Source: Acanthosepion esculentum (Eukaryota > Mollusca > Cephalopoda > Sepiida > Sepiidae). Taken from it: a DNA stretch of 64,000 nucleotides. The notes beneath the pieces were generated by a model. It searched no databases. It worked only from the letters and a program-made list of their open reading frames with translations, and was not told the DNA's origin. The stretch lies in contig OZ038500.1 in assembly GCA_964036315.1 (NCBI GenBank), positions 61,527,602 through 61,591,601 on the forward strand, in the 5' to 3' direction. The translations under genes were made by a program, and so were the position numbers. Every line of letters begins with the position of its first letter. Within the stretch, counting starts at the first letter, position 1. Shown here one piece after another: positions 1-10,527 of the stretch.

Positions 1-304
1 TGACCCCAAAAGAAGTATAAACAACATCTGTCTTCATGTTCCAAATCTTGGTGCCAAGCCCTGTCTGGGGCACGCAGTGATGATAAAACTCCCCACAATA
101 TCAATGCTCTACGAGAATAGCTTCATAACAAAGCGCCAAATGTATAAGTCTGGCAAAAATCCTCATGCCTGAAACATACAGTGAGAATCAAACTCATCCT
201 GACAGCAGTGATATATCTGACTAGCTTGCTACTATTACACAAGGTCATCAATAAACATGGGTCTCACTACAGTCGGAATGATCTGAAACTCTGCTTTCAT
301 ATTT

Positions 305-775
305 TTTTAATAATTTCACCCCAAGCAAGGCGATAAAGCCCCTAAGGCGCAAAGGGGGGTTATTGAGTGTCAAAAAGATAATAGTAAAAGAAAAAAGAAA
401 ACATTAAGGAGAGAGAACAATAAAAGAACAGGAATTAAAAAGACAAAATATAACGATTGACATTGCATTTACATTTTTGAAGATCAAATTTGATTGGAAA
501 ACATGAGACCGGAAGAGAGTTCCACACGTGAGAAGAGTGAAAAAAGGTGCTGTTATCATAGAACTTATGGTTACATCTAACCATTTCAATTATAAAATGA
601 TGAGACCTTGCTGCCAATCAAGTACTGCAATTGAATTAGCAAAGTCGAGCTTCCAAAGAGCATAGCTCATCGGAACAATTACCACGGAAATATTTATAGA
701 AAAGGTACAAGAAAGCTACGTTATGGAGGTGTAAAAGTGACTACAGCCAAGAAGCTATGTCAGGACAAATATTAT
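305..775 (-). pseudogene. LINE-A 3' end, decayed
   Basis: The minus strand encodes a degenerate version of the RT C-terminal tail seen intact at 24 kb (RCNHKFYDNSTFFHSSHVWN, then SLP and a CFP...NVNRY block) across 435-617. It is followed toward 305 by the family's 3' UTR end (ACCCCAAGCAAGGCGATAAA on the plus strand). Upstream coding remnants reach about 775. It is 5'-truncated like nearly all copies here. Confidence 0.65.
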
Positions 776-1312
776 TGCAGATATTATTCCAGATTCTTCT
801 TTGAATTTTGCCAAAGAATCTCAAGATGCAATATTCAGTACACGGTCAAATGGTAGACTTATAATGATTCCGATTTATTGATAGCGTTATAAACGGTTTA
901 TTATATTAACCAAATATTTATCCTTTTTTACCATTACTTTTATTAGTTAATTGTTTCTTAGAAAAAAAAACACCGTAAAAACAAATTGCGAGTAAATAAA
1001 TTGTTTTTTTTTTCAAGAGAAAATTAAGCAGTTATTAATTACTCTAAAAAGTCGCGTTTATTTATTTCCCACCCAGAAAAAAAAGCCGAAGACAGAATAT
1101 TTTATTATTTTTTTCATTCTGAAGTTCAAATATCTGGGAAGCGTTTTAACAGGGTGTGGAAAATGCAACACTGTGGCCTGAACACGCATTGGACTAACGA
1201 AAGAAGCATTCTAGATGCTAACTGTTATGGTCCAGGTTAGGACCAAGGAAGAACAACACGAACACAAGAGTAGAAATAACGAACATATATTACACGGAAT
1301 AATAATACAAGA
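776..1312. other. Anonymous AT-rich sequence left of the LTR element
   Basis: There are several A or T runs (969-978, 1004-1013, 1076-1083) and short open frames only. I recognise no repeat family and no exon here. Confidence 0.4.
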
Positions 1313-1457
1313 TGTGGAAGGTGTTAGTATGACTGTCAGTCTGTTTTGGATTGAACTACTATCGGCTCGACTCGATTCGTCCCTCTCTTTTGAGAGGCGT
1401 AGTATACATAGTGTTAGGAAGAGCTCATTCTGTAGTTATAGGTAAGGACCCATAACA
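1313..1457 (-). repeat. 3' LTR of the gypsy element
   Basis: It is about 95% identical to 4278-4422 (substitutions such as GACTGTC versus GACTATC). Read on the minus strand it begins TGTTATGGG and ends CCACA, the usual TG...CA ends. Immediately inside it (1458-1468) the minus strand reads GCTTGGGAGGGG, a good polypurine tract that fixes this boundary and the orientation. Confidence 0.88.
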
Positions 1458-1622
1458 CCCCTCCCAAGCTTTTAGCTCGCAGGGGTCTTTAATATTTTTC
1501 CTCTTCGGATTAATCATCAAAGGCTCTGTAAATTTTCTTTTTCTGCTTGATTTCCGCGGTTCTGAAATTGCTTGAGGCCTTTGCATATTGAATATGTCAA
1601 ATATTGTGTCCATTAATTCCTC

Positions 1623-2657
1623 CTATTCCTGTGGTAGACCGTTAGAATCCTCTAACAGCCTCTTTCTGATCTGATTTAAGTGCCTTTTATGCGAGAACTT
1701 CGGACCCTGAATTATGTAAATCACGTTCCCGATACGTTTCTCTATTGTACCTGGCTCCCATAGGATGTGTTGTTTTTGATCATTTAAAAAAAAAACTATC
1801 TCCCCTGGGTTAAATTTTCTTTTTGGTACAAACGACGTTGGTGATTGCTTTGTCTGTTTTGGCAGTAATTTTTCGAATACCGATCTAATTTTTCTGGCAA
1901 ACATTACTTCCGCCGGCGATAATACCGATGGCGTAGTACTGTTCGGTGTAATTCTATATACTTGCAAGAATTGTTGTAAAGCCTTTTCTGTTGGTACGTC
2001 ATAAGCTTTCCTTAGTGCTCTTTTTAATGTATCTATAAACCTCTCCGCTTGCCCGTTTGATCTTGGGTGATATGGCAGGGATTTGATGTGTTTCACCTGA
2101 AAAGTTTCACAAAATTCTTGAAAATCCGCAGATGTAAAGTGTGTCCCATTATCGGTGACTAAACAATCAACCACTCCGAAACGAGCAAACATCTCGTGAA
2201 GGCAATTTATTGTAGTCTCAGAAGTAGGTTTTCTACAACGAAATACTTCTGGCCATTTGCTTTAACTGTCTAATACAATCAAGTAATAGAAACCATCTAA
2301 TGGACCTGCGAAATCTACATGGATTCTCGACCACGGTCGATCTGTCTTAGGCCATGGCTTATGAGTGATCGGAGGTGCCTTGGCTGCTAAGGAACAGTCC
2401 TTGCATTTGTCCACCATATGTGTAATATCTTGATCCATGTTTGGCCAGTACACGTAACTTCGCATTAAGGATTTCATCCTGTTCTTTCCTGGGTGGCTCA
2501 TGTGAAAATCCTTGAGGATTCGCCTTTGTAGCGTTTTCGGGGTTACTACCCTTTCATTATATAGCAGAACATTATCACATAACGAAAAACTGTCTGATAT
2601 ATGCTTATCTTTTCCTACAATTTTTGTTTTCGTTTCCTTTATAACTTCGTAATTCAC
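1623..2657 (-). pseudogene. Integrase region of the gypsy element
   Basis: The block at 2262-2657 holds the H2C2 zinc-binding domain (HMSHPGKNRM then CKDC) and the first catalytic Asp (IHVDFAGPL). After an in-frame TAA near 2265 the second block (1623-2192) holds the second Asp (VTDNGTHF), the Glu (SNGQAERF) and a C-terminal DNA-binding domain (FNPGEIVFF). All three D,D-35-E residues are thus visible, but the frame is interrupted. A further stop lies near 2820 in the RNase H-integrase linker. Confidence 0.85.
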
Positions 2658-2889
2658 TGCTTCGTTTCTTATTTCCTGTAATGTGACGGGGAGATCTCGA
2701 ATTGTACTACATAATGATGTTCTAATATCTTCCTCATATAGTAGAGCTGCAATTACGGAATCTTCTAATGGCTCCGTTTTCTTTGGTATTAGTCTCGAAA
2801 GACCATCTGCATGCCCGATTTAGTTTGATGGAAGATACTCCAATTTAAAGTTATAGTTTAATAAAATCGCCCCCCATCTTAGCAATCTA

Positions 2890-3414
2890 TTAGCAGTGTA
2901 GACAGGTAGACCTTTCTTTATCCAAATATTGTCAATAACGTCTTGTGGTCCGTCTGTAAGATGAAAAATCTACCGTAAATATATCTGTGGAATCTCGTGA
3001 CCGCAAAAATAATCCCCAGCCTTTCTTTTTCGATTTGCGAGTAATTTTGTTCGGCTGGTAGTAACGTTCTTGACGCATGCGCGATGGGTTTTATTGTCCC
3101 ATCCGGCATTTTATGAAGTATGCATACCCCAAAACCATAGGCACTCGCATCACTTGCGACTATTATTTCTAATTTGGGATAATAATGCGCTAAAAATAAA
3201 TCTGCTGTTAGAGTCTTAATGATTTTGTCGAAAGTTTTCTGACATTCATATGACCATTGCGAAACATTTTTTTACACCTCCCCAGGCCGGCTGAAAATAC
3301 GTCGGGGAAACTCTCCTTTAATTTCTCCTTCAATTTCTCTGTCTCGGTCGATAACCTTTCCACTTTTTGGCAGAACGTATTTATCGGTAAATCCCAGAGG
3401 TCAAATTTCTGCAT
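2890..3414 (-). pseudogene. pol fragment: RT N-terminal linker fused by deletion to RNase H
   Basis: The frame at 3208-3414 carries the segment that normally leads into RT (SFPDVFSAGLGRCKK). Within a few bases (about 3270) another frame begins with the connection/RNase H sequence (QWSYECQKTFDKIIKTL, then IIVASDASAYGFGV, PIAHASRTL, FILQTDHKTL). The RT palm and its YxDD box, normally about 200 residues, are missing between them. RNase H acidic residues (SDAS, TDHK) are retained. Inference: one internal deletion removed the polymerase core. Confidence 0.8.
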
Positions 3415-3446
3415 CCAGTCAGTTCCAAATAAATTTTCCGCATTTT

Positions 3447-4260
3447 TTAGAACATCTTTAATTTCTTGGTCATCCCGTTGAACGTCACATTTGTGATAAT
3501 CTCCCCCTCAAATCTGATTTTTCTTCCTGTTACCAACCTGGCTATATTATCTGTTCGCAACATGGTCAGTTTGTTTAATTTCTTCCACGTCTGTAAGCTA
3601 ATAATGGTTAAATCTGATCCGAAATCTAATTGTAATTTGATTTTTTTGTTTAACATTTCTACTTGTACGTATTTTTGTATATTTATCCCGTCCGCTTGGT
3701 CAGTTCTAGTGACCCTTACTCGGCTTCTGTTTTCTTTCTTTGTTCTACAGTGCGAACTTTTATGTCCCACTCTATTGCACGACAGACAAGTCTTATAGCG
3801 GTATGGACAATCTTTGTACCAATGCAAAGTCCCGCAGCGATAGCATGGACTGGGTGGTGGTTTCTTCTGAGGTTTCATTTGACTTTTTGTAGTAAAATAA
3901 TTTGTTTGGTTTGTTGATTTTGAGGAAGGAGAAAAACGTGTTTGTCGTTGTACTTTTCGTATGTGAGCGACGCCAGACTCTTCAATATCTTTCGAGTCCT
4001 TTTTTACGCTTATACATCTCTGACAGTCCTCATCCGATTTTTGTAGCATCAATTCTGGTTCACTCTCAAGTTTTGTTAGAATTCTCCGTCGGATCTCCGC
4101 GTCTTTAATCGAAACCAGGCCTTGGACGAATATCAAACATTTAAAATTGTCAAGTCTGAGTTCAGATAACTTAAAGTCATCGCAGTGTTTGTTTACTATG
4201 GAAGCGAAGGTTATATAGTCTTCGCTATCCTTTTTTGTTAAATTTAAACATTTTCACCTT
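3447..4260 (-). pseudogene. gag C-terminus with two zinc knuckles, and aspartic protease start
   Basis: The open part (3447-4136) includes a gag-like stretch (EIRRRILTKLESEPE), two CCHC-type knuckles (CYRCGTLHWYKDC and CLSCNRVGHKSSHC), then a retropepsin start LQLDFGSDLTII. The usual catalytic triplet Asp-Thr/Ser-Gly reads Asp-Phe-Gly here, which should impair the protease. Coding-like sequence continues to about 4260 in other frames. The capsid portion expected upstream is absent, so nucleic-acid binding modules survive without the assembly domain. Confidence 0.82.
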
Positions 4261-4277
4261 TTGTGGAATAGTGAAGA

Positions 4278-4422
4278 TGTGGAAGGTGTTAGTATGACTA
4301 TCAGTCTGTTTTGGAGTGAACTACTATCGGATCGACTCGATTCGTCCCTCTCTCTTGAGAGGCGTAGTATACATAGTGTTAGGAAGAGTTCATTCTGTAG
4401 TTATAGGTAAGGACCCATAACA
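4278..4422 (-). repeat. 5' LTR of the gypsy element
   Basis: Same length as the other LTR, with only a handful of differences, so the insertion is fairly recent compared with the decayed surroundings. Directly inside it I find no clear tRNA primer-binding site. The sequence passes almost at once into a frame resembling the C-terminal half of gag, which fits a deletion that began next to the LTR. Confidence 0.85.
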
Positions 4423-4700
4423 CTAACCAAAGTGTTGAGAAACAGAAACATTTCCTTAGAAACAAAGGAAAGATTGATTGCTATGGGATATACATCCTGT
4501 TACATTGCAGTGAACGTTGGACAATGAGGAAAAACCTAGAAGCAACGATAATGTGGTTCTACAAAAGGATATTGAAAAATCCAGGGGCGGAGTGAGTAAG
4601 CAACAAGGAAGTCTTAAAGAAAAGGGCAACAGAAAGAACACTTCCATCAGGAAAAGGCAGCTGAAATTCTTTTGACAGATAATGTTGTGGAAATAAAGAC
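4423..4700 (+). pseudogene. LINE-B fragment, decayed
   Basis: Plus-strand translation gives scattered matches to the post-RT region of the LINE-B family seen better at 47.5 kb (KVLRNRNISLETKERLIAM, then a YTSCY segment and an E-W-T-like block) with stops and shifts. It abuts the right LTR exactly, so the gypsy element may have inserted into or next to it. The left flank before 1313 does not show its continuation. Confidence 0.5.
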
Positions 4701-5300
4701 ACAAAGAAAGAAATCGAGTTAAACAAATATATTAACAGAAACAGTAATACAAACATATACAAACGCGAGTGTTACAACAAGAATATTCGGTCCGACTGTA
4801 AAGAGCTGACTACTGGAAACTTCCCGATAATTATTTCTGTTATATGCAGAAAATGTGGCACAAGGCCGAAATGGGAAATGGGGAAAAGGACGGTCTTCAT
4901 CTGTCTTAACTTTAAACTTAGCCAGCCACAAACACTGACCCAAACATAAAAACAACATTCCTAACAATAAAACAACGTATTCTTACTTACCTTTCTTACT
5001 ACATCCACCATAATACCTCATTGTCTCTATGAAAATCTTAAATAGTCCCCATATGTAAAATTCAATCTCTGTGGTGGGGAGGGGAATAAAACAACAATTT
5101 AAAAAATCCCCAATAAGTATGCACAATATGGAATAACATTATTTACAAGAAAACAAAACAAAATCATGTTAGTAATAAAAAAAACCCACAATCCTAGAAA
5201 TTTCCCTCTCCAAAAGGCAGTACCTGCTCCTATATATAGCTGAAAGAGACTAGGCGTGCGTGGGTAAATTACCATAACAGATAATGAGGAAAGACGTCTT
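4701..5300. other. Anonymous sequence between LINE-B and mariner remnants
   Basis: Short open frames only and no motif I recognise. It includes (A)n-rich stretches around 5090-5200. Confidence 0.35.
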
Positions 5301-5309
5301 GGAAAACTT

Positions 5310-5717
5310 AATCTTCATACTGAGGACAAGATAGATAGGGGAAGGCTACCAGCTTGTAACGAGCTTGTGTGAATGGATGTACCCACTTGCTCAACTTGTG
5401 CACCTTCCCCATGCGGTGCAGGTGAAGTTTGACTATTTCATTAGAAACCTGGAAATGTTCGCCAAGCTCACCACAGGTTTGGCTGTTGTCTTCTATGGCC
5501 GCTTTCAGGGTTTTCATCATCCTGGAACTCTGGTCGGCCACTGCGGGATTCAAACACAAAGGTAACTGAAATTCTGGAACCAATGTCTAGTGGTGCGTTC
5601 ATTCACAGAATTATCACCAAAGGCTTAACGTATTCGGCGGCTTGGTGCGGCTGCAGACAAGCCCACCTTAAAGTCAAAAAGCAAACAACCTCGAAAGAGC
5701 TGCTTCGACTTCGCCAT
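5310..5717 (-). pseudogene. Mariner transposase, N-terminal DNA-binding domain only
   Basis: Starting at an ATG at 5715-5717 the minus strand reads, in shifting frames, KQLFRGCLLFDFKVGLSAAA, AFGDNSVNERTTRHWFQNF, a linker, then AIEDNSQTCGELGEHFQVSN and HRMGKVHKLSKWV. This is the paired helix-turn-helix domain of the Hsmar1/SETMAR-type mariner transposase, ending at the Lys-Trp-Val that precedes the catalytic domain. The DDD catalytic part is not present downstream. Several frameshifts show it is dead. The GC content is higher than in the flanking DNA. Confidence 0.75.
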
Positions 5718-6015
5718 GTTTCCTGGCCGCTGCTCGAGCTACGATTGATTGTGAGGACGCAGTGCACCTGCAATGGTCAAGAGCAATGACTCCACCCCAC
5801 GCCACAACTCTCTTGGCACGTGACGCACTCATTTGCGTATCAGTGATCCCTTCATCCAACATGACGTAAACGGCAACAAGGACTTTTTCGGCTACCCAAA
5901 CGTACCTCCTGTTGTAATTACTCCGCGAAGAGCAGCTCGCGACACTGTGTTGACATTATTCTGGCGCAAGGTCACATCTGGTAGGGGTGGTTACTCAGTT
6001 AGGATTGTACTCTAA
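5718..6015. other. GC-rich segment upstream of the mariner remnant
   Basis: This 300 bp stretch is richer in GC and CpG than its surroundings, with open frames on both strands (5833-6015 plus; 5674-5862 minus). I do not recognise a protein. It may be mariner 5' untranslated sequence or a separate insertion. Confidence 0.3.
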
Positions 6016-6600
6016 TAACTATCTGTAATATGAACTTGCTATCGATTATTCTACGGCGAGAATCTGCTGAAGAGTTTAACTGGAAGGAAAATGAATAAGA
6101 ACTAAAACAGCAAGTATTTTGTGGGCTGATTCTCGTTTCAATGATAACATTTTAGTCCTTATCTTTATCCATAGATAACATTTACTACTGTTTATTGAAC
6201 AAGTATGATTATTCTTCTTTTCTTTTTTGTCCTTCGTCTTTTGATCAATACGAGTATTATTGAGTTGAGCTCGAATAAATAAAGTGTAAACGTGATTCAT
6301 CAGCGAAACAAACCTATTGAATTGTAGAATGTTCTATTCAGCCTTTATTCTGCGCCTGAGAAATTCTTGACTGGAAGGGTGAAAGAAATAGTCAATATAA
6401 TGATGGCGCTTTGTTTATATCAATTTGATTAGTCATATATAAGAGGATATATAGGGCGTATCAAAAATACTTTTACAAATTTTGGGGGTTGGTTCCTCAT
6501 ACCAAAACAAAGACAAAAGTCAATTAGTTATAAAGTTTACGGTAGATGGTGCTGTGTTATAGACTAGATTATATTTGTCACTCGTGTACATTTGTAGCTA
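6016..6600. other. Anonymous AT-rich sequence
   Basis: No gene, transposase motif or repeat recognised. It ends just before the Tc1-like remnant. Confidence 0.35.
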
Positions 6601-7500
6601 GTCTGTCATAAAACATTTAACGATGTAGTAGCGAGTTAACTGAGAGTGTAAATTTGTTATTTCATCTCTTCCAAATGATGCCTCATCCGTAAACAAGACT
6701 GAAGAGGTAAACAGCGTGTCAGTAGTTTGTGCCATAAACCATCGGCAAAAGTTCTTCTGAGAAGTGTTCCTTTTAACAATGACAGGATATTCATATCGTG
6801 AGCAGGCAATGATTTTTACATACAGCCGCGTGAATGGTAATGGACTGTACGGTTGTATCAGATTGCGTTTCCAGACCGAAAGTAGCCGAGACATCCAACC
6901 TCTGCTGCTGCTCAGCGTCGCATTGTTGAGACAGGATCCGTGACACCACAAACTATGGATCGAGGAAGACCGAGATTCCACCGTACGCCTGACCACGAAG
7001 AGCACATTCTGCAGGCTGTCGGAGACGATCCAGGTATCAGCACACGTCAAGTGGTCCTAGCATGACGTACATCTCATAGTACCGAATGGAGGGTACTTCA
7101 AGAGAAGCTCCTGTAGCCGTATCATTTGCAACGTGTACAGGGTCTTTCGCCCCTTGATCACTCACCACCGAAGAACTTTTGCCGATGGTTTATGGCGCAA
7201 ACTACTGACACGCTGTTTACCTCTCCAGTCTTGTTTACGGATGAGGCATCATTTGGAAGAGATGAAATAACAAATTTACACAACGAACTTTTGTGGGTAG
7301 ATCTCAATGCCCATGGTACAATACAGGCTAGACACAAGCATCGTTTTACGATTAATGTATGGGCTGGAATTGTAGGTGACTATCTGATAGGTCTATATGT
7401 TCTCCCAGCACATTTTACACGAGCTGTCTACAGGGACTTTATTTCGAACACACTTCCAGACCTGATAAAGTATATCTTATTATTATTTATACAAGTTCCT
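6600..7500 (+). pseudogene. Tc1/mariner-superfamily transposase, rearranged and decayed
   Basis: From about 6830 the plus strand holds the N-terminal helix-turn-helix remnant (VNGNGLYGCIRLRFQTES, then RLTTKSTF). The frame at 7126-7506 has the catalytic core: FCRWFMAQTTDTLFTS, then VLFTDEASFGRDEITNLHNE, LLWVDLNAHGTIQARHKHRF, TINVWAGIVGDYLIG and FTRAVYRDF. TDEA contains an acidic residue typical of the second catalytic position, and the WAGIVGD block is characteristic of the Tc3-like elements common in arthropods. The C-terminus is lost at 7500. An inverted copy of the core start sits at 6646-6757. Confidence 0.75.
6646..6757 (-). repeat. Inverted duplicate of transposase segment 7170-7281
   Basis: The minus strand of 6646-6757 matches 7170-7281 over about 112 bp with only a few differences (TCTTCAGTC versus TCTCCAGTC; TGTGCC versus TGCGCC). 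The arms are separated by about 410 bp of upstream transposase sequence, so a single strand could fold into a large hairpin. Confidence 0.85.
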
Positions 7501-7676
7501 ACTTAAAAATACTTTTCCAAAGATAAATTATACTTAAAAATAAGATATATTTAATAAATTAAAAATAAGTCATATTTAGATAATTTATGTTAAAATTAAG
7601 TAAGATTATAGTTTAAAAAAAATTTAATTAATAAAAAATTCGTTATGTTAAAGAATAAAAAATATTTAAAAATAAA

Positions 7677-8022
7677 ATCCTTTGATTCAATAGTTTGCTT
7701 TGATTATTGTATTTTATTATTTTAATCTTTTCTCCTAAACATAAGTTACACCTATTATAAGAGTATGTGTATAAGCTTCCAATCTATTTGGGGGTCAGAC
7801 CTTTCTCCTTCAATTCCCATTTTTTTAAAAAAAAAGAACCCACAGATAGATTGGAAGATTATAGGTTCCGCATATATTCCTGATAGTCTTAGAGATAGGT
7901 GTAACTTATGTTTAGAAAAAAAAATTAAAATAATAAAATACAATAATCAAAGCAAACTATTGAATCAAAAGAATGAATTAGTTTTAAAATGTCGACATAA
8001 AAACAAATTTAATGGGTATGTC
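7677..8022 (+). pseudogene. Retroelement C-terminal tail with Cys/His motif, preceded by its own inverted copy
   Basis: The plus strand 7838-8022 encodes QIDWKIIGSAYIPDSLRDRC, NLCLEKKIKIIKY, and LLNQKNELVLKCRHKNKF, with a CxxC...CRH pattern. I know this tail from invertebrate retroelement proteins, most likely Penelope-like elements with a GIY-YIG endonuclease; the assignment is tentative. The left half (7677-7795) is an imperfect reverse complement of the right half, centred on an A/T run near 7826, so the same tail is present head to head. Confidence 0.5.
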
Positions 8023-8452
8023 CTCATTCACATAAATATAGTAGTAAATACTGTATGTTGGTCTGGAGTTGGAACTTCGTATCCAGCTGTGCTGGTCAAA
8101 CTCTCTGCCTCCAGATAGAGAGGATCCCCAGACGAGGTTATGTCGAAGAGCAGACTTCATTGCCGAGACAGAGTGCCGTCGATTTGAATTTATAAACTCT
8201 TTCTCTTTTCAAGAAAATAGACATCTCAAGTCCACTGTTATTGCTCTTTCTCGCATTGTTGTTAGTTGACTTCCTAAACTTTTGTTTAACGTAGTATGGA
8301 AAGTCAGTATCTTTATTGTCTCATTATTTTCCCTTCATTTGTTTATAAAATCTTATATTAGCCTCTTATGACCACAGAATGGAAAATATGATTACATCTA
8401 AAATACATGATTATAATTAATTAATTCTACTTCAAAATGTAACATTAAATCC

Positions 8453-8471
8453 ATATATATATATATATATA
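8453..8471. repeat. (TA)n microsatellite
   Basis: Short uninterrupted TA tract. Confidence 0.9.
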
Positions 8472-8586
8472 ATCAAATGGATAAATATAAGTAAATGTAC
8501 GAGCAAGCTTTCGTATACAAATACATATATACCCTTTACACTATAGTTTAAGAAAAAAAAACAATCTTAAATAACATAATATACAT

Positions 8587-8672
8587 AATACCCTACATTG
8601 CACAACTCGGAGTTTCATGCTGCCTGCAATGACAGCATGAAACTCCGAGTTGTGCAATCAATGTAGGGTATT
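8587..8672. repeat. Near-perfect 36 bp palindrome next to (TA)n
   Basis: Left arm 8587-8622 pairs with right arm 8633-8672 with one small insertion, around a 10 base loop. The arm includes GTTTCATGC, shared with the palindromes at 12.0, 46.2 and 60.2 kb. A GT tract and then a 56 bp TA tract follow. Confidence 0.85.
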
Positions 8673-8675
8673 ATC

Positions 8676-8684
<9 letters not shown>

Positions 8685-8740
<56 letters not shown>
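8685..8740. repeat. (TA)n microsatellite, about 56 bp
   Basis: Uninterrupted TA repeats between the small palindrome and the long fold-back element. Confidence 0.93.
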
Positions 8741-8742
<2 letters not shown>

Positions 8743-8750
8743 TGCAATCA

Positions 8751-9100
8751 GATTACATTAGGTTAATGATCATTTTTCACCATGTAAATTGAAATAAAAT
8801 TTACAAGGATTTTGCAAACCAGTCAATGGATGATAACATATTGAAATAAAAATGGCCAGACAGAAGAAGGGAAGAAAAATGGAAAAAGGAAAAAAGAAAA
8901 GGGAGCAAATAAAAACTAGAAAGTAGTGTTTTTATTTGTTCTTTTTTTTCCTTTTTTCCATTTTTCTTCCCTTTTTTCTTTCCTTCCTTTGTCTGGCCAT
9001 TTTTATTTCAATAATTTACCATCCATTAACTGACTTGAAAAATCTTTGTTAATTTAATTTCAATTTACAAGGTGAAAATGATCATTAACCTAATGTAATC
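8751..9100. repeat. Fold-back element with 170 bp arms
   Basis: 8751-8926 and 8932-9100 are inverted copies of each other at roughly 85% identity: ends GATTACATTAGGTTAATGAT and its complement, a shared AAAATGGCCAGACA, then a purine-rich part against a pyrimidine-rich part. Only about 5 bases separate the arms. No coding capacity. It may be a MITE-like or snap-back relic. Confidence 0.8.
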
Positions 9101-9232
9101 TTAATTCCTATTGTATGAAATATGTTGTTGTTTAATTAAAACATTGAGCTGTAAGTGTGAATCAGCTTTGATATTTAATATTTTATATTGTATTAATAGG
9201 ATGCATTTGGATTATATATCAACGTATCATTA

Positions 9233-9236
<4 letters not shown>

Positions 9237-9272
<36 letters not shown>
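9237..9272. repeat. (TA)n microsatellite
   Basis: About 36 bp of TA repeats, lying 140 bp right of the fold-back element. Confidence 0.9.
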
Positions 9273-9275
<3 letters not shown>

Positions 9276-10500
9276 AGACGACTGACAAGATACTGAGATT
9301 AAGCTTTTTATTAATTTCTTTTTTTTGCCTTTATACAAGTATTTTCTTTCCTGGACAGTAAATGTCAACAAACTATCCAAGTGTTCTATATATCCGTGCG
9401 TTTTTGGCTATTCTATTAGCCATTATCGAGATTTTTTTTAATGAATATGTATATTTTCATATACCTGTAGCTATAGTTAGTAGAATGATTTTTAATTTTC
9501 CAAAGACTGTCAGCGAGTTATGGCCATGTTCATAATTGATATTACTGGGTATTGGCTTTTTCTTCTTTTTTTATTAATTTCTTCCATTATTTCTAACTGC
9601 TTTTTTACATGTGGATGAGACTAATATAGTCTCATTTTTCGAAAGTACGTTTTCGAATGAAATACTAAAAACACCTTGACTAAACTCGAATATCAGAAAA
9701 CAGAGTACCACATCACCTTAAGTATTAATGTTCACGAACCTACACACAGATAAGTCATTACTAAAAATACTGATAGGCGGTTCCTTCCTAACTTTTGTTT
9801 TGTGTACTGTGGAACGTCGGCATCGTGATTATGCCATTATTATCTCTCAAGGCTTGTTGCGGGCGTTAGTAATATCGTGTGTTTCTGTTGGGAAAAACAC
9901 GTGTCTCCACAACAAAAATGAAGGACTCGGAATGTGAGTCTACGTGAATAAATGACAATAAACAACAAAAACGAGTACATGTACAAGCAAATGATAATGT
10001 ATTAACAAGTGAAAAAATAATGATGTGTGTAACAAAAGAATGCGAAAACCTTTATGGTCCAAAAGATGTGAAATAAGTGATGTGCATACGTGTGTGTGTG
10101 TGTGTGTGGTTTGTTCATGCTTCTCCCAATAGGAATCGCGTTTTCCGCGAGAGACTTACATGTTGACGTGTAAGCAGAAAAATTAAGAAGCGGCTACGGA
10201 AAATTATCGCAGACTATTTATAATTTATTTATAATGTGGAGAGCGTCCCTTAGTAGCGGCTTATGAAAGTAGGAAGAGTTAACCCGAGAGGCTACATGCG
10301 CAATCCATTTTAATTGTTACTGTCAAGTGATGTTGTTTTTGTTATTTTGTTAAGTTCTTTGTTTGTGATTCTGTAACGCCAATTTTATGAAGGATTGTCT
10401 GCTTAACGGCTCCAATCCATAACAGTGAATGTCATTTGTTCAAAATCTCGCTTCACCGAAACCGCTAAAGGCATTCTTTACTTCCTGCAATGGTTCATTT
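9273..10500. other. Anonymous sequence; source of a duplicated block (9483-9565)
   Basis: No gene recognised. An open frame at 9728-9937 resembles nothing I know. 9483-9565 recurs at 12733-12800. A (TG)n tract is at 10091-10109. Confidence 0.4.
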
Positions 10501-10527
10501 CACACAAAAATCCAAGCGTAGAAAATT

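Larger units (their letters stand above)
1313..4422 (-). mobile_element. Ty3/gypsy LTR retrotransposon, Mag-like, internally deleted
   Basis: Two 145 bp LTRs (1313-1457 and 4278-4422) flank 2.8 kb of minus-strand gag-pol sequence in the order zinc knuckles, protease, RNase H, integrase. The whole is 3.1 kb, short for an autonomous element. The N-terminal gag (capsid) and the RT palm are missing, and several stops and frame changes are present, so it is non-functional as it stands. There is no env-like frame. I cannot find a matching target-site duplication: the outer flanks (ending CAAGA before 1313, beginning CTAAC after 4422) differ. The double Cys knuckle and single-knuckle-flanked protease layout suggest the Mag or CsRn1-like lineages; that placement is tentative. 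Confidence 0.9.

Noticed and set aside
1215..1445. Plus-strand 76-codon frame
   Set aside because: Half of it is the antisense of the LTR; no protein features.
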